Source: Geosiphon pyriformis (lineage: Eukaryota; Glomeromycota; Glomeromycetes; Archaeosporales; Geosiphonaceae). Taken from it: a stretch of 53,479 nucleotides of DNA. The notes under the pieces are model-generated. The model did not search any database. It saw only the letters and a program-made list of their open reading frames with translations, and was not told the origin of the DNA. Shown here in pieces: positions 1 to 12,190 of the stretch. The stretch is taken from assembly GCA_016748015.1 (NCBI GenBank), contig JAAOMT010000653.1, positions 24,160 to 77,638 on the forward strand, in the 5' to 3' direction. The position numbers and the translations under genes are program-made. Every line of letters starts with the position of its first letter. Position 1 is the stretch's first letter.

Positions 1-44
1 TTGTAGTACTAGTCTTTGAACTTGCACTTTTTCTCTTTTCTAGA

Positions 45-118
45 ATTTCGGTGAACTAAAGATACATTTCGGCGAACTATGAATTATTTCGGCCAATTTC
101 CATTAATTTCGGCGAATT
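45..118. repeat. Four-copy ~20-bp degenerate tandem repeat
   Basis: Four copies of a motif close to ATTTCGGCGAACT start at 45, 66, 86 and 106, so the period is 20-21 bp. The CGG core is kept in every copy, which is notable in such AT-rich DNA. No gene is seen in 1-330, and the role of the repeat is unknown. Confidence 0.6.
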
Positions 119-330
119 TTTGCTATGTTATATGGTTCAGGGTATTGTGTAAATTGATCATCTCAATTTCTATGGTCCAAATCGGGTTATTGATTAAATG
201 ATGATAATTGCTAATTTGATTAAATAATAAGTGAAATTCGAAACGATAATAATATATGCTAATTAATGATAGGAATTATAAAGGAAATTTCATGCTAATT
301 AATAGCTAAAATTCTACTGGTAACATCGGC

Positions 331-765
331 AACTGTGTTCACCATATTCTCTACATTTGACACACCACTCATGCTGGATTTGTTATTCTCAACTTCACTT
401 CCTCATGATATCTTATGTTTCTCATCGCCCAAATATAATAGAGTGATAGACAGAAGACCAGCAGATAAGTCCACAACTCTACCAGCAATGTCAGATTTCT
501 TAGGTTTCTTATATGATGGACCATGAAAGTAGACACTTTTAACTCACACTTTCTTCTTAATGCCAGACTGGGTTCCCAATCCAGTCAATCCAGAACCAGA
601 ACCACTAGCAGATAAGCTCGCCAGTTCTATTGTAATAAAGAAGAGTGTATTGAGAGAAATAACTGCAAGCTAAAGAGAAGAAAGAGAGAAGAAAAAACTA
701 TTCTATCAGCAAAATATATGTTTTTGTCATGACCAGAGGATTGATGAGAGAAAAAAATTTTTTTT
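331..765 (-). mobile_element. 5' fragment of a LINE (ORF1 N-terminus), decayed
   Basis: Read on the minus strand from about 690 down to 335 there is a long frame with few stops, Gly/Ser-rich and then basic (GTQSGIKKK, then SYKKPKKSDIAGR), followed by an acidic stretch (NVENMVNTVADVTS). This resembles the start of ORF1 of a LINE family I recall from glomeromycete genomes; that match is from memory. The minus-strand 5' end (about 765) has an A/T tract followed by CTCTCATC and then a GTTTTTTCTTCTCTC segment, similar in layout to the 5' leaders of the LINE copies in this window. The rest of the element is missing below about 331. An open frame on the plus strand here (335-526) is probably a shadow. 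Confidence 0.4.
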
Positions 766-1363
766 TTTTAATATTAAAACTATATAAATCTTTTTGTAGT
801 TTTACAAAAAACATATTATAATATATTTTTTTAATATCTTAATCTGATATTTGTTATTATTATTAATTGATACTTATTGTTATTATAAGATAGTATTTGC
901 TATTATTTTATTTATTATTATTTTTAAGATTATTATTATGCTATATTATATTATTTTATAATTTTTTTATTAAATTTTTAAATTTTAATATTATTTTTTT
1001 CTTTCAAGATTTGAATTTTATTAAAATTAAAGTTAATTTTTTTATTAAATTCTAAGCTGTTATAATAATTTAATACTGTACTATTAATTTGTTGTTGTAT
1101 TTTTTAAAATTATAAATTAGTAAATTATCTAATATTATTAGTAATTATTATATTTATAGTTGAATTTAATAATATTTTATAATAATTTTTAAATGCTTTA
1201 AAAATTCTATAAACTGGTTTAAATAAAATTAATTATTGGTTTTTTTAATAAAACTTTTTAATTAGTATATTGTTGTTTTATTAAATACTCTAATTAAATT
1301 TTTAAGTATAATATTTATATGGTTAAATATTTTTTAAGTTAATAATAACAATAATTAATTGGA
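766..1363. other. AT-rich stretch, no gene seen
   Basis: Extremely AT-rich sequence with homopolymer T and A runs. I see no open frame with protein-like composition and no recognisable repeat ends. Confidence 0.6.
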
Positions 1364-1619
1364 AATTTTGTTTTTTTTTTTTTTTTATGTGATTAATGAG
1401 TAAAACCCAACTGCTATCTAGTATATAGAACCAAACTAAGTAGAACAAACCAAACACAGTTTACACACTTGCTACATGTGGCCAGCCACTTAGACCAGAC
1501 AAGGCTATACTACATATCTATGTAGACAAAAACATTACCATCCAAACCAGAAAAAAAATGACACAACTTGCATCTACCAAAGCTAACAGCAAAAGATTTA
1601 ACAACACTAAGCAAATAAA

Positions 1620-4600
1620 CTACTCCATCTGACAAATTAGATACCAAACAATAAACAAGTCTAAGACCACACCACCATCTCTAACCAAGCCAGCCTTCTT
1701 TATATCCACTCTATGCTTAGATCTGACAAGCCATACCTTAGCACAAAACAATTCAACCACAAACCTAACAAATTCAATAACAGTCAATATAGTCTTTTCC
1801 TTCCCCTCAAAAGCCAAAGCAGCTTCAGCATACCAATTCTTTAACACAAAATCCTTGTACACAGCAGTAAACAGATCTGCATCTAAAAAACATGCTAAAA
1901 ATAAGTGCAAAACAGTCGATGTAGGCAAGCAGGAAGAACCCACCAAAAACACCTATCTTTCAGTAGCATTAGCCAAAATGTTATCATAGAGTTCAGCATT
2001 ACCAGAGCAAACAAAAGTATGGTCAGACATCTCCACCTCCCCACACAGCAAACACAGCACTCCAGAATAATTCACATTGTATAATCTCTTCTTGACAGTT
2101 ATGGGCAACCATTTATAAACAGCTTTTATCAAATAAGTGCACATGTTGGCTTAGCTCCTACTAGTAAAACCAAAGAGCATATGAGAGTTAGGATGCCAGA
2201 CCTTTGAAGTAGCCACCCAATTTATTTTCTCAATCATGGCACTTGGAACAATATCATAACCAGGACCAGCCTTCCAACAAGCATAACAAACTGACCAAAA
2301 AAGATTATGAACAAAATGATGAGTATTGCCTAACACAGCAGTATTTTCAGCAACCAAGAAACATTTCTGAATCCCAACAGGTAGAAAAAACAAAGAAGAA
2401 GTGGCTTCTTTAGCCAATTTATTAGCCTTAACATTGCCCAAAACTCTTGAATGCTTTTTAACCTTTACCCACCTAACAAAAATGTTTTTTTCTTGATGAG
2501 ATTGACAATATGTGATTGCTCAATCTAGCATCAATTATAGAAGTCTGGTGTCATAACCAGAGACTTTAACACACAAGCATCAATTGCAGATCAGCTGTCC
2601 AAATACAGAACCACAGAACAAAAGAAGAGAATGCATTCCAAGACCAAAGCAATGGCTTGTAACTTAGCCAAAGTAGAGAACAAAAGTCTCTGGATCCTGA
2701 CCCCAATATCTATGTCTGTAGCTGGGAAATAGGCAGCCGCATCACTCACTATCTTAACTGAACCAGCACCTTTTAAGGACCCATCTGTGTAAACTTTAAT
2801 ACAATTTGACCAAACCTCCAAAAGACCCCCATGAACACAAGCAAAAGCCTCAAAATTCAAGATATTCAGCACTGGTAGTACATAATCACTGACAGATACA
2901 ATTTCCACAGAAGCATGCTCGTTTATAAAACTAGCCGCCAATATGAACTAATAAGATACTGGACTTCTCAGATCCAATCTTTTCTACCACCAAAATGTCT
3001 TCTAGTCCAACACTCTTCCTTTCTTGTCCAGAAGTCTACTACCAAAAGCAATACCAAAACATCTTAAAGAGAGGACAAAATCATAAAATAAGAAATAATC
3101 CAGAATGTCAGATATTGGAAATCTGCCAGAACCATGAAAAGCACTGGGCAAATTGTTTGTCAAAGATAACCCATTTTCCAACAAAATTCTCATCACACCA
3201 GCTAGAAAATTATTTATTGGACTAATCCTCAACTTGACAAAATGCTGCAAAAGATTCAGAGGCAACCACCCCAAAACTTGTAAATCCAAAAATCTATGTT
3301 CAAATAAATGCCCAAGAATGCCACAGGCATTGGAAAAAAAGACCAATAAGGCCAACTTTCTCTCAGATTGTACTTGCTCAAACAGTTTTAAACTATACAA
3401 AGAAGAGTGATATAAAGTCTTATTTGGAAAATCTTTTGGTAATCCAGCCTTAGATCTGAGACTCTTCCTAACCATAATATCTCACTTGTAATACACATCT
3501 AATGAAACATAACTAAACTGTGTTCAATAGCTAACTATAGACTGAAGAACAGCTGAGACCAAGTAAGAGAATTGTTTATCTGTAATAGCTTTTCTGAGCA
3601 CCACATTTGAGAAAAACCTAACATTTGCATGAGCCTGAGTCAAACTAGACTTGAAGAGACCCTCTGTAGACAAAAAAATACCTAAGTACCTGTGTGATTT
3701 GTCTTGTTTAGCAATTAAGATTGGCAAACCATTGATTGAAAGTAAGGCAGTCTTGACACCTTAATTGAATGGAATAGCCACTGTTTTATCATTATTAATA
3801 GAAATGTCATTAACAACAAAAAACCCACTAGCAATATTTAAAATGGCCTGTGTAGAAGCTTAACAGCTCCCAACCCAAATTGTGTTATTGACAAAGGCAC
3901 CAGCAGCCAAAAAAAAAGTTTTTTCTCCAACAGCCTTAACATGGCCAGTTTCAGCCACAAACTTTGTATCAATATAGTAGTCATATAAGTGCTCATGTCT
4001 CCTAACCTTGCACAAAAGAGGGTTGTAGAATATTCACCAAAAAAGAGGAGAAAAAATCTCATCCTAATCCAAACTATCATGTACTATGTAATTATTTGAA
4101 AGACCAAAATCTGTTATCACTCTGTTAATATGATCCTTGTAAATTCCACCAAAAAATTCAATAAATCGACTGTATATCTTGATATGATGCAGACTAGTCT
4201 TCAAATGATGCCAGCCCACAGAGTCATAAGCTTTATGCATGTCTTGTAAAACCAACCAAAGTTCCCTATTCTTTTCCAAAGCATCTTCTACAACTGATCC
4301 AATGGCAAAAATCGGAGATTAAGTAAAAGTACCTTTTAACACTGAAAAATTGTCACCACAAAGAACATTGAACTTGTTGTATGCCAAAAAAATCTGATCA
4401 GAAAGAATCTTAGACAAGATCTTTTGGGCAGTTTCAATTAGAGCAATAGACCTAGTATTGGTCAGGACACCATTCCATTTATAGGATTTGGAAATCATCA
4501 AAACTTATGCTCTCCTTCAAGGAGTCAAAACCACTTCCAAGGTTAAACACAAATTTAGCAGCTTTAAGAAATAAGCTAACATCTCATTACCACAGTGCCT

Positions 4601-6238
4601 CCAAAGTTCATTAGGAATTCCTGATAATCTAGCAGCTTTGTCATTTGGCAAGTTATTAATACACAAAAGCAACTCATCCATATCAATCTCTTTTATCACA
4701 CCAGAAAAAGCATCATCAGAAATATGGTCCAAAAGCATATATTAATAAGACCAAAGAACAGACATCTTTGGAAGAACTGTCTGCTTTCTTGTCTATCTCT
4801 CCATAATTTCATCCACTTTAAGTTTTACTTCATCAGACTCAACCACCAACTCATTATTAACTACCAAGTAATCCAAAACAATCTTGCGAAATGGATGATC
4901 AAGAATACTCTTAATCATAAGCCTCTTGTTAAAACAGAAATTGTTCATGTGCCAGTCAATCACTTTCTTAATAGTTGCATCCTTAGATGCCTTTAACTCA
5001 AGGTACTTAGACTTCTGATATTTCTTCTTAACTATAGACAAATGCTTGACAACCTCCATTGAATTCATACCAACCAGAACCATGTTGGCAGTCTTAGAGA
5101 CCTCTATTTTATCAATTTTTAATCAGACTCTAATGAGACAGTCAAAATTCACAAGATCCTCAGAAACCCAAGCTTTAACAATTTTTGCAATTAGCAATTC
5201 CAATTTGAAAAACTTCAAAAATTGTTTGTTTTTTGAACAATCAAATGCACTATACCAATATCTAGAAAACACCACATCAGCAGCCTGTATTATAATATCT
5301 TTTAGCACCACCCACATTGTATCTAAATTATCATTATATTTTGCACCCTTAAACATATTTGACTTTGTTACCAACTCAGCAGAAACTCATTCTTTAAAAT
5401 GTAACCAAAGGGCCTTATCAGCATGTTCTATCTTAAACTTCTACTGGTTCCAATTGGCTTGTTTGTGAACACTATTTAGATGAGCATTCAAGAGTCCTTT
5501 CAAACCAATCACAACTGAAATTGTCTTATAATCTGTTTCAAAAAATCCTAACACATCATTAATTTTATGCAATATAATAGTAAAAGCAAGATACTTACTC
5601 ACAAAAATAAAATCCAACACCTTTTCAATGCCTCTAGAATTACTCCAAGTAGAGGCTTTGGCTAAAAAATGTCCATTAAAGGTATTGACCAGACCCAAGT
5701 CTGAACAGAACTTGAAGCTAGTACTTCTCTTAGATCTATTTTTATTAAAGTCACCATTAATGACCATGAATGAGCTAGAATTGGCTGCTCTAAAAATTAA
5801 GGAGTTGATAAAAAAAGCTTGGCCAAAACATGTATCAGCAGAAGCACCAGCATACAGGCCCAAGATTGTAACTGAAAGCTTGTCTTTAAATAAAAGACAA
5901 ATAGAGATCAGCTGACCAGGAATTTCATCTACCTTTGAGACATGCCGAGCCAAAGAACTGTTCATAATAATGGCAATCTCAGCACCGAAAAAACCCATAC
6001 CCAAACCAGAAGTGAAAATTCAAACTCCATTAAATTTATTCATAATCCAAGGTCTAACATTAGACCTTAATTTGGTTTCCGTAACAATTGAAACCATATT
6101 TCCTGATTCCTTATGCCAAAAAACAATGTCTTCCTGCTTTACAAGGACATTGATACCTCTAACATTGCACATAACAAATTTCCAAACTAAATCACTTATT
6201 AAAAAGTAGGGGGAACTAATGAACCCAAACCAAAACAC
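1620..6238 (-). pseudogene. LINE copy A ORF2 (endonuclease-RT-RNase H), broken
   Basis: Minus-strand fragments give, in order: AP endonuclease (about 6190-5440; CNVRGINV start, NGDFN at the metal-binding site, STWSNSRG and DFIFVS), linker, reverse transcriptase (about 4740-3520; LVLQDMHKAYDSVGW motif A; the FVDD active site reads FVNN), RNase H (about 2830-2400; YTDGS and LYLDS present, but the usual Glu in the AEL segment reads AKL) and a zinc motif CLLCGEVEMSDHTFVC near 2030. The endonuclease His in the usual DH pair reads TDY. Losses of catalytic residues and several stops show it is inactive. Known role of intact homologues: target-primed reverse transcription. Confidence 0.8.
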
Positions 6239-8080
6239 AAGTGATTCAATTTTTTTAATACCAACTCAATCAATACTTTCAAAGTCACTATTTTGAATTC
6301 CAAACCTTCCACCTTGGTGGTCAGAACCTTAGAACTACTTAAGCTAATGTCAGCAACTGTATTAGTAACAATCACAAGAAAAGGAATGGGATAAATCAAA
6401 GTATCATCCAAATCCATATCCACCACCAAAGATGTAGAAGCAACAGGAGGAGGGACAAAAGGCAAAAACGCCAAAGGCACCAACTTAATATTACTCAACT
6501 TTCTCAAAATATCAGAAACTTGGTCTGCCAAAAGCTTTAAAGAGTGCTCCAGAGAAGACAAACAGTTATGTAAAGCAGAGTCACCAAGGGAAGCAGAGAT
6601 TATCAAAAAAATTCTAGCACCAGAAGACAAACCACTACCAAAAAACATTGAAAAAACCATGTAAAGTGGAGAGCTATCAAAAGAAGAATTAAGTGACATG
6701 ACTTGTGCCCATGACTTGCCACCAAAGGTGGCAGAACAGAAGATAGAGACAGTTTTCTTTACATACAACTTGACTAGCTGAAGACAATGTTCCTCTAAGA
6801 TGACTCTTCTAACAACCTTTAAAGGCTTAGGAGTAAATGCAAGTGGTATGCCACATTTCAAAGCAGAATGGCCAAGAAACCCACACCTCTCACAATGAAC
6901 CAAATTCAGTCTAACCCAAAAAAGTTTGATACCACCAAATATCAGCTCAGTGTGATATGCAGATTCCATTGTATTCTCAGACTTGAAGCCAACTACAGCA
7001 CAGCAAATCTTATTGCCAAAATTCAATGAATGATTTATGATACATGTTTTCCCACCAACTCTTTCCAAAAGAGTGTCCAATTATGAGCAGTTATTCCTAT
7101 AGGCAAAGTAAACAACAAAGTCCTAAACTGGTCTCTTGATGCTCATGTTTTATGATCTCTCACAGCCATAGCCACATGTACTGAGTCCTTCCCAATAAGA
7201 AATGACCATCTTGATGCCAGTTGCTTTGCCTGTTCCTATTCAGTGAATTTTACTACAGCCTTCTGCCACATCCCAATTAGCTGAATCTTATTCAACTTGA
7301 TATCACCAAACTCAGATACTGCAGTGACAATTATCTCCTTAGATGTATCTATGAGAATTTTTTTGATTACTACAGCCCAATCTGAGCGAATTCCTTGTTT
7401 CTTAAGATTGCTGTTTATGTTGATTTCTTTTTCTCTGGCCAATGAAGCAGTTTTTTCCATATTTTTTTCAGAAGTGAAAGTAGATTGGATGATCTCTTCA
7501 AATTTTGAGAAGATAGTGGCCCCCCCAAAACCATTAACTGTTGAAAAAATTTTCCTAATGAACTGAGTCTTTGCTGTAGCAAATTTGCCTTCTATTGCCA
7601 AAAGATTGATATCCAAAGCAAATAACTTTCTAACAAAAACTTCCACAGGCATTTTCACAATTTTAGGATCTATCTATTTCTTTTCTAAAGATATACCAAG
7701 GGGGAGTGGGAGAAGTTCCACTTCTTTTTTCATTTTATAATTGGAGGAGCCAAGAGGAGACCCAAAGATCATGTTAGAATTCACTTTCTTTGTTTTAGAA
7801 GTAGTGGCTGCTAAGCCTAAAAGAGACCTACTGTTAATACCTTCCATGACTATATTGTCTTTATTACAACTAGATTCACTATTTATGTCTGAGTACATGC
7901 CACCAGAACTAAGTTTGACTAAAGAAATGTTTCTTTCATTACTTAAATATTTAACATTACCAAGAACTACCTTCTTCTTTTGGGAGAAAAAACCACCAGC
8001 AAAACCATAGAAAGTACTCTTAAGCACTTTTTTCTTAGACATATCACTACTAGAAGCAGCCTTTAAATCCACAATGAAAG
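6199..8080 (-). pseudogene. LINE copy A ORF1 (gag-like, zinc knuckle), broken
   Basis: Three fragments in order on the minus strand: 8072-7674 (N-terminus, VDLKAASSSDMSKKK), 7658-7236 (conserved central block ending IQLIGMWQKAVVKF) and 7080-6199 (zinc-knuckle block). The last has a perfect CX2CX4HX4C motif (CERCGFLGHSALKC), followed by a Ser-rich region and a predicted helix near the C-terminus (LTTKVEGLEFKIVTLKV). Such ORF1 proteins bind element RNA and DNA. The first ATG lies about 11 codons after the start of conserved sequence, so the N-terminus may use a non-AUG start. Fragments are separated by stop codons. Confidence 0.75.
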
Positions 8081-8126
8081 AGTTATTAGTTAAAGAAATG
8101 TTGATATAAACTTAACAAAAAAAAAT

Positions 8127-8189
8127 AAAAAACTTCTTTTTCAAAAAAGCGCTTTTTGAGGATTTGTGGATGTAAGAAAAAAGTTTTTT
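8127..8189 (-). repeat. LINE copy A 5'-terminal inverted repeat
   Basis: On the plus strand, AAAAAACTTCTTTTTC (8127-8142) pairs with GAAAAAAGTTTTTT (8176-8189). This is the copy A version of the terminal hairpin also found at the 5' ends of the other LINE copies at 24167, 28501 and 38881. Confidence 0.65.
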
Positions 8190-8201
8190 AATTTTGTTTT
8201 T

Positions 8202-8839
8202 AAGTTGTTAAATATGTTTGGTATTAATTTTTTTATTTCTATTTTTTCTATTATTAATGTATTATTTAATATTATTTCTAATTTTTTGATAATTTTATTA
8301 ATGAGCTTATTGTTGTATTTGGTAATAATAATATATATTTTAAAATCATGTTTTTTTTTTGTTTTTAGGCTTTTTATTATTTTTTTTATGTATGTTATTT
8401 TGAAGTTATTAACTGTAATTTCTAAATTTAAATTTAATTATTATAATTTTTTAATTAATTATTGAATTATATTGATAATTTTTTTTGGAATATGTGTTAT
8501 TATTTTACTGGTTTAAATTTTTTTATATAAGTTTTTATGTTTTAAAAATTGTTTTTAGTGTATTTTAAGTTTAATTATCTTTTAAATAATATTTAATTAA
8601 AACTATTGGTTTTAAATCTTATTGAAATTAATTTGGTATTACCAATAATAATTGTGTTTTAATTTTGGGTGTTAGTGTTATTATTATTGGTTTATTGTGA
8701 TATAATTTTAATTAATTACTATATGCTGTTTTTTTAATATTTTTTTAACTAGTTTTAACTTATATGATATATTTTTAAGTATTTTATAAATATAAAATAA
8801 TCTATTTTACTTGTAATTAAACTTTTTATTTTGTTGTTT
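8202..8839. other. AT-rich stretch, no gene seen
   Basis: T-rich plus strand. An open frame at 8166-8465 is all Phe/Ile/Leu/Asn, as expected from base composition alone. I see nothing else here. Confidence 0.5.
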
Positions 8840-11060
8840 TTTAGTTTTAATATAATACAACAATATTTTGTTTTTAATTTTATAGTTAATTATATTATCT
8901 AATAATTAATTATTATGTTTTATTTTTTTGTTGTTTTTATAATTATTTAATATTTTGTACTGTCTTTTTTTTTGTTTTCTAAGATTTTTATTAACTTGTA
9001 TGTTTTTTTAAATAGTGTTTTATGAAATATTGTTTTAATAATAATATTACTTAAATATATTAAAATAATAAATTTAATTGATAATATTGTTTTTTTTTAT
9101 AAATTTATTTAAATATTGTAAATTGTATAATATTTTGTTTCAATGTTTTATATACTAATAGTATTATTAATATAAATAAATTTTATTATTTTTATGTTTA
9201 TTGTTAATTTTGATCAGTAATTTACATAATATATAATTAAACTATTTAATTAAACTATTTGTTTATAAATAATATAATAATAATAATAATTTTTTAATTT
9301 CAAATTTTTGGCTAAGTTTTTTTAATATATTATTTACAAAATATGTATTTTGGTCTAATAGCAGTTTTTGTGAATATTTATGTTAACAAATTAAGTTTTT
9401 ATGTATAAATTAAGCTACTAAAATAATATTAAGTGTTTTAATAATTTTAGTTGTTGGTTATTTAATAAATTATTTAAATTTTATTAATTCTGATAATAAA
9501 ATATATAATTTTATATGATATAATATTTTAATAATTTCTGAAGTTTAATTAGCTTTTCTATTAATATGATTTTATTTAACTATAGTGTTTTTAAGTATTA
9601 TTTAAGATTTTTGTAAAAATAATTATTTATTGTTTTTGTAATAAATATATTGATAATTTTTATGTGTATTTTATTTTTAATAAACAGTTAATATTAATAT
9701 TCTTGATATTTTTTTTATATTTAATAATATTATTATATGGTGTTAATATTTATAATTATTTAATATATTTAGTATTTTTTTGTTATTTAATCAAACCAAA
9801 TTTCTATAATTTGTAATAATATTAAAAATTTGTATTGTATATATGTATTAAAGTGAACACAACTTTAAATTATTACTAAGCATTTTAATTTATATACTAC
9901 ATAGTTTTGTTTTATTGTATTAAGACTTTTACTAATATAAGTAATTACATATTTTTTATTATTGTTGTTTTTTGTAAAAAAAATAATATCAAATTTAGTT
10001 TTAGAGATATTTATAATTAAAATGAATTTTTTGTTAAAGTTTAGATAAATTATTATTGGTAATTCAATAAACTTTTGCTTTAAGTATTTAAAAGCTTTTT
10101 GTTGTGTTTCAATCTATTCAAATTTTATATTTTTAGATAATAGATAATTAAAAAATTTAGTGATATTTAAAAAGTTTTTTTACAAAGCAGCAGTAGTAAG
10201 ATATAAATTCTAAAAAGCTTTTAATTTTTAATATATTTTAGAATACTAAAAAGTTTTTTGTTTTATTTTATTTTTTTTAATTATGTGTTCTAGAAATACT
10301 AGTTCATTTTTTCTAAAAAAACATTTTTTTAAATTTAATTTAAGTTTAGTATATCTTAATCTCTTAAAAATTTGTTGTAAATATTAAAAATAATTTGTAA
10401 ATTTTGGTAAAAAAACTTTGTATTATTCAAATAAACAATAATAAATTGTTACAGAATTTTATAGTAAATTATATTTATTAATTTTTGAAATATTACAAAA
10501 GTATTTGTTAATTCAAATAATATTATATTGAATTTATAATTGTCATTTTGTGTTGTAAATACTGTTTTATATTTGTTTTTTAGGTTTATTTTTACTTGCC
10601 AATATTTATTAGTTAAATCAAGTATAGAAAATTATTTTGTTTTTCCAAAAACATTGAAAATTTTATTAATCAATAATATAAAATATGAATTTTTGGTTAT
10701 TTTGCTGTTTAATTTGCAATAGTCAACACAAATTTTAATTTTTTTTTACTAAAACAACTAATAAAAATTATAAACTTATTAATAATTAAATTATTTTTTT
10801 TCAATATTTTTTGGACTTTTTCTTTAATAAAATTGTGTTTTATTAATAAGATATAAAAAAACATTGTTTTAATATTTAATTTGGCTAATTTTTCTGGTGT
10901 AAATTAATAATATTTTAACAGTTGTTGTTAATTTATTAAAGTAAGTTTATAATAAAGCACAATTTATAGAAAATTTAGAATTTTTTGTAATGTTAATATA
11001 TTTTTTAGCTCTGTTTTAAAATATTCAATGATAATTTTTTTTAAAATATAGATAAATTTT
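8840..11060 (-). mobile_element. Ty3/gypsy pol relic, heavily decayed
   Basis: Minus-strand translation of about 10760-10300 gives a degenerate Ty3-type reverse transcriptase: VDYCKLNSKITKNSYF, ILDLTNKYWQVKIN (motif A, Asp kept), LFELTNTFVIFQKLIN and VYLNNTKFF (the YLDD box has become YLNN). The low end (about 8850-9010) is a degraded copy of the integrase C-terminal region that is better kept at 16017-16289. The order RT then integrase on the minus strand fits Ty3/gypsy. Nearly every frame is broken by TAA/TAG. No LTR was identified. Confidence 0.6.
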
Positions 11061-11489
11061 TCTGTAATATTTGTAATAAAAATTTTTATTTATTGAGTTT
11101 TATTAATTAAAATAAAAAAATTAATAAGTCTTATAAAAAACTATTAAGTTTTTAAATAGTGCTTAAATATTAAGTCTTTTTTTTTAAATTGTTTTTTTAA
11201 TTTTTAATTTTATTTTTTATATAATATAAACATAATAAACTGCTTAATTTTAATTAATTTGCTTTTTTTTTTATTATTTTAACAAAATTTGCTTTAATTT
11301 TTTTTTATCAATCTAAAATTAAAAGTTTTTTGTACAATCTTTTTTTTAGACTTAATAATAATATTAAAAAATTTTTATCTTTTTTCAATATTATTAATGC
11401 TGTTTTGTTGTTAATAAAAGTTTATAAACTTCTAATAAGCTTAATTTTTTTTTTCAAAGTATCTTTTTGTAATTTGAATAGTATATACT
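11061..11489. other. AT-rich stretch, possibly the upstream part of the Ty3 relic
   Basis: Low-complexity AT-rich sequence on the 5' side of the decayed Ty3 pol. It could be the eroded protease and spacer region, but I cannot show this from the sequence. Confidence 0.3.
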
Positions 11490-12190
11490 ATTAAAATTCT
11501 AATGTTTAATTTGATTTAATTTAAGTTTAATTAAATTATTTGAACCAAACCAAACTCAAACAGAAGATTTAACAAAATTTTAAATTTAAACTTAAATCAA
11601 ACTTAAAATTATTGAATTTAAATATATACAACAAGTTTGGTTTAAGTTTGGTTTGAAGTTTATGAACATGTTCAGATTTGATTATTAAAAACATTATATT
11701 ATACTATATTATTATTTAATTTTTCTTTTAATGATTCTTGTATTCATTATTAAAAACACTGTATTGCTTTTATAGTTTTAAGTACTAAGTAAAACTTTAT
11801 ATTTGTAATCATATTTTTATTTGCAAAAAAAATGCATTTAAAAGCAACAAATGATTTTTGGATTGTTAAATAATTACAAGTCATATATACAAGACAAAAA
11901 AATTGTGTTTAATATGCCTAAATATCGAATTATTAATAAAATATTAATTTAGATAAATATTTTTTGTAATATATTTTCTATTATGTTATTATATTCATTT
12001 TTCTATTGGCCATTTTTTCAAAGATATAATAATTAATTTTGTCAAGTTTTTTTTCTTTATTATATTCAAAATCTGTTTTTAATATAAATTATGTAAGTAA
12101 TATTATAGTTTCATTAAAATTGCTATTTAATAAAAAACTGTTATTTAATGTTAGTATAATGTTCAGTGTGTACTCTGTTTCAAAAAAAAT
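11490..12190 (-). repeat. Left arm of a ~700-bp inverted repeat (hAT 3' end, minus)
   Basis: This arm aligns, as reverse complement, with 14878-15580 over its whole length. Shared landmarks include AACCAAACCAAACT near the outer end, ATTAAAAACATTATATTATA, and TTTTGTCAAGTTTTTTTT. Read on the minus strand (about 11900-11740) it encodes a decayed hAT dimerisation segment (CNYLTIQKSFVAFKC). It therefore looks like the 3' end of a second hAT copy in opposite orientation, abutting the 5' end of the plus-strand copy, rather than a simple terminal repeat. Confidence 0.65.

Larger units (their letters stand above)
1371..8189 (-). mobile_element. LINE copy A, near full length, decayed (ORF1 + ORF2)
   Basis: A non-LTR retrotransposon read on the minus strand, 5' end near 8189 and A tail at the low end (T run 1371-1386 on the plus strand). 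The order is: 5' hairpin leader, ORF1 with zinc knuckle, ORF2 with AP-type endonuclease, reverse transcriptase, RNase H and a terminal CCHC-like zinc motif. The 3' end (TTTACTCATTAA just before the tail) is shared with copy D. AATTTTG lies beside the tail (1364-1370) and again just outside the 5' end (8190-8196), a candidate target-site duplication. Every ORF carries several stops or frame changes, so the copy is dead. The domain set resembles fungal LINEs with RNase H; I do not assign a clade. Confidence 0.85.

Noticed and set aside
8166-8465. 99-residue hydrophobic open frame
   Set aside because: Composition is only Phe, Ile, Leu, Asn and Val, as expected of T-rich DNA; no codon bias, no neighbours.
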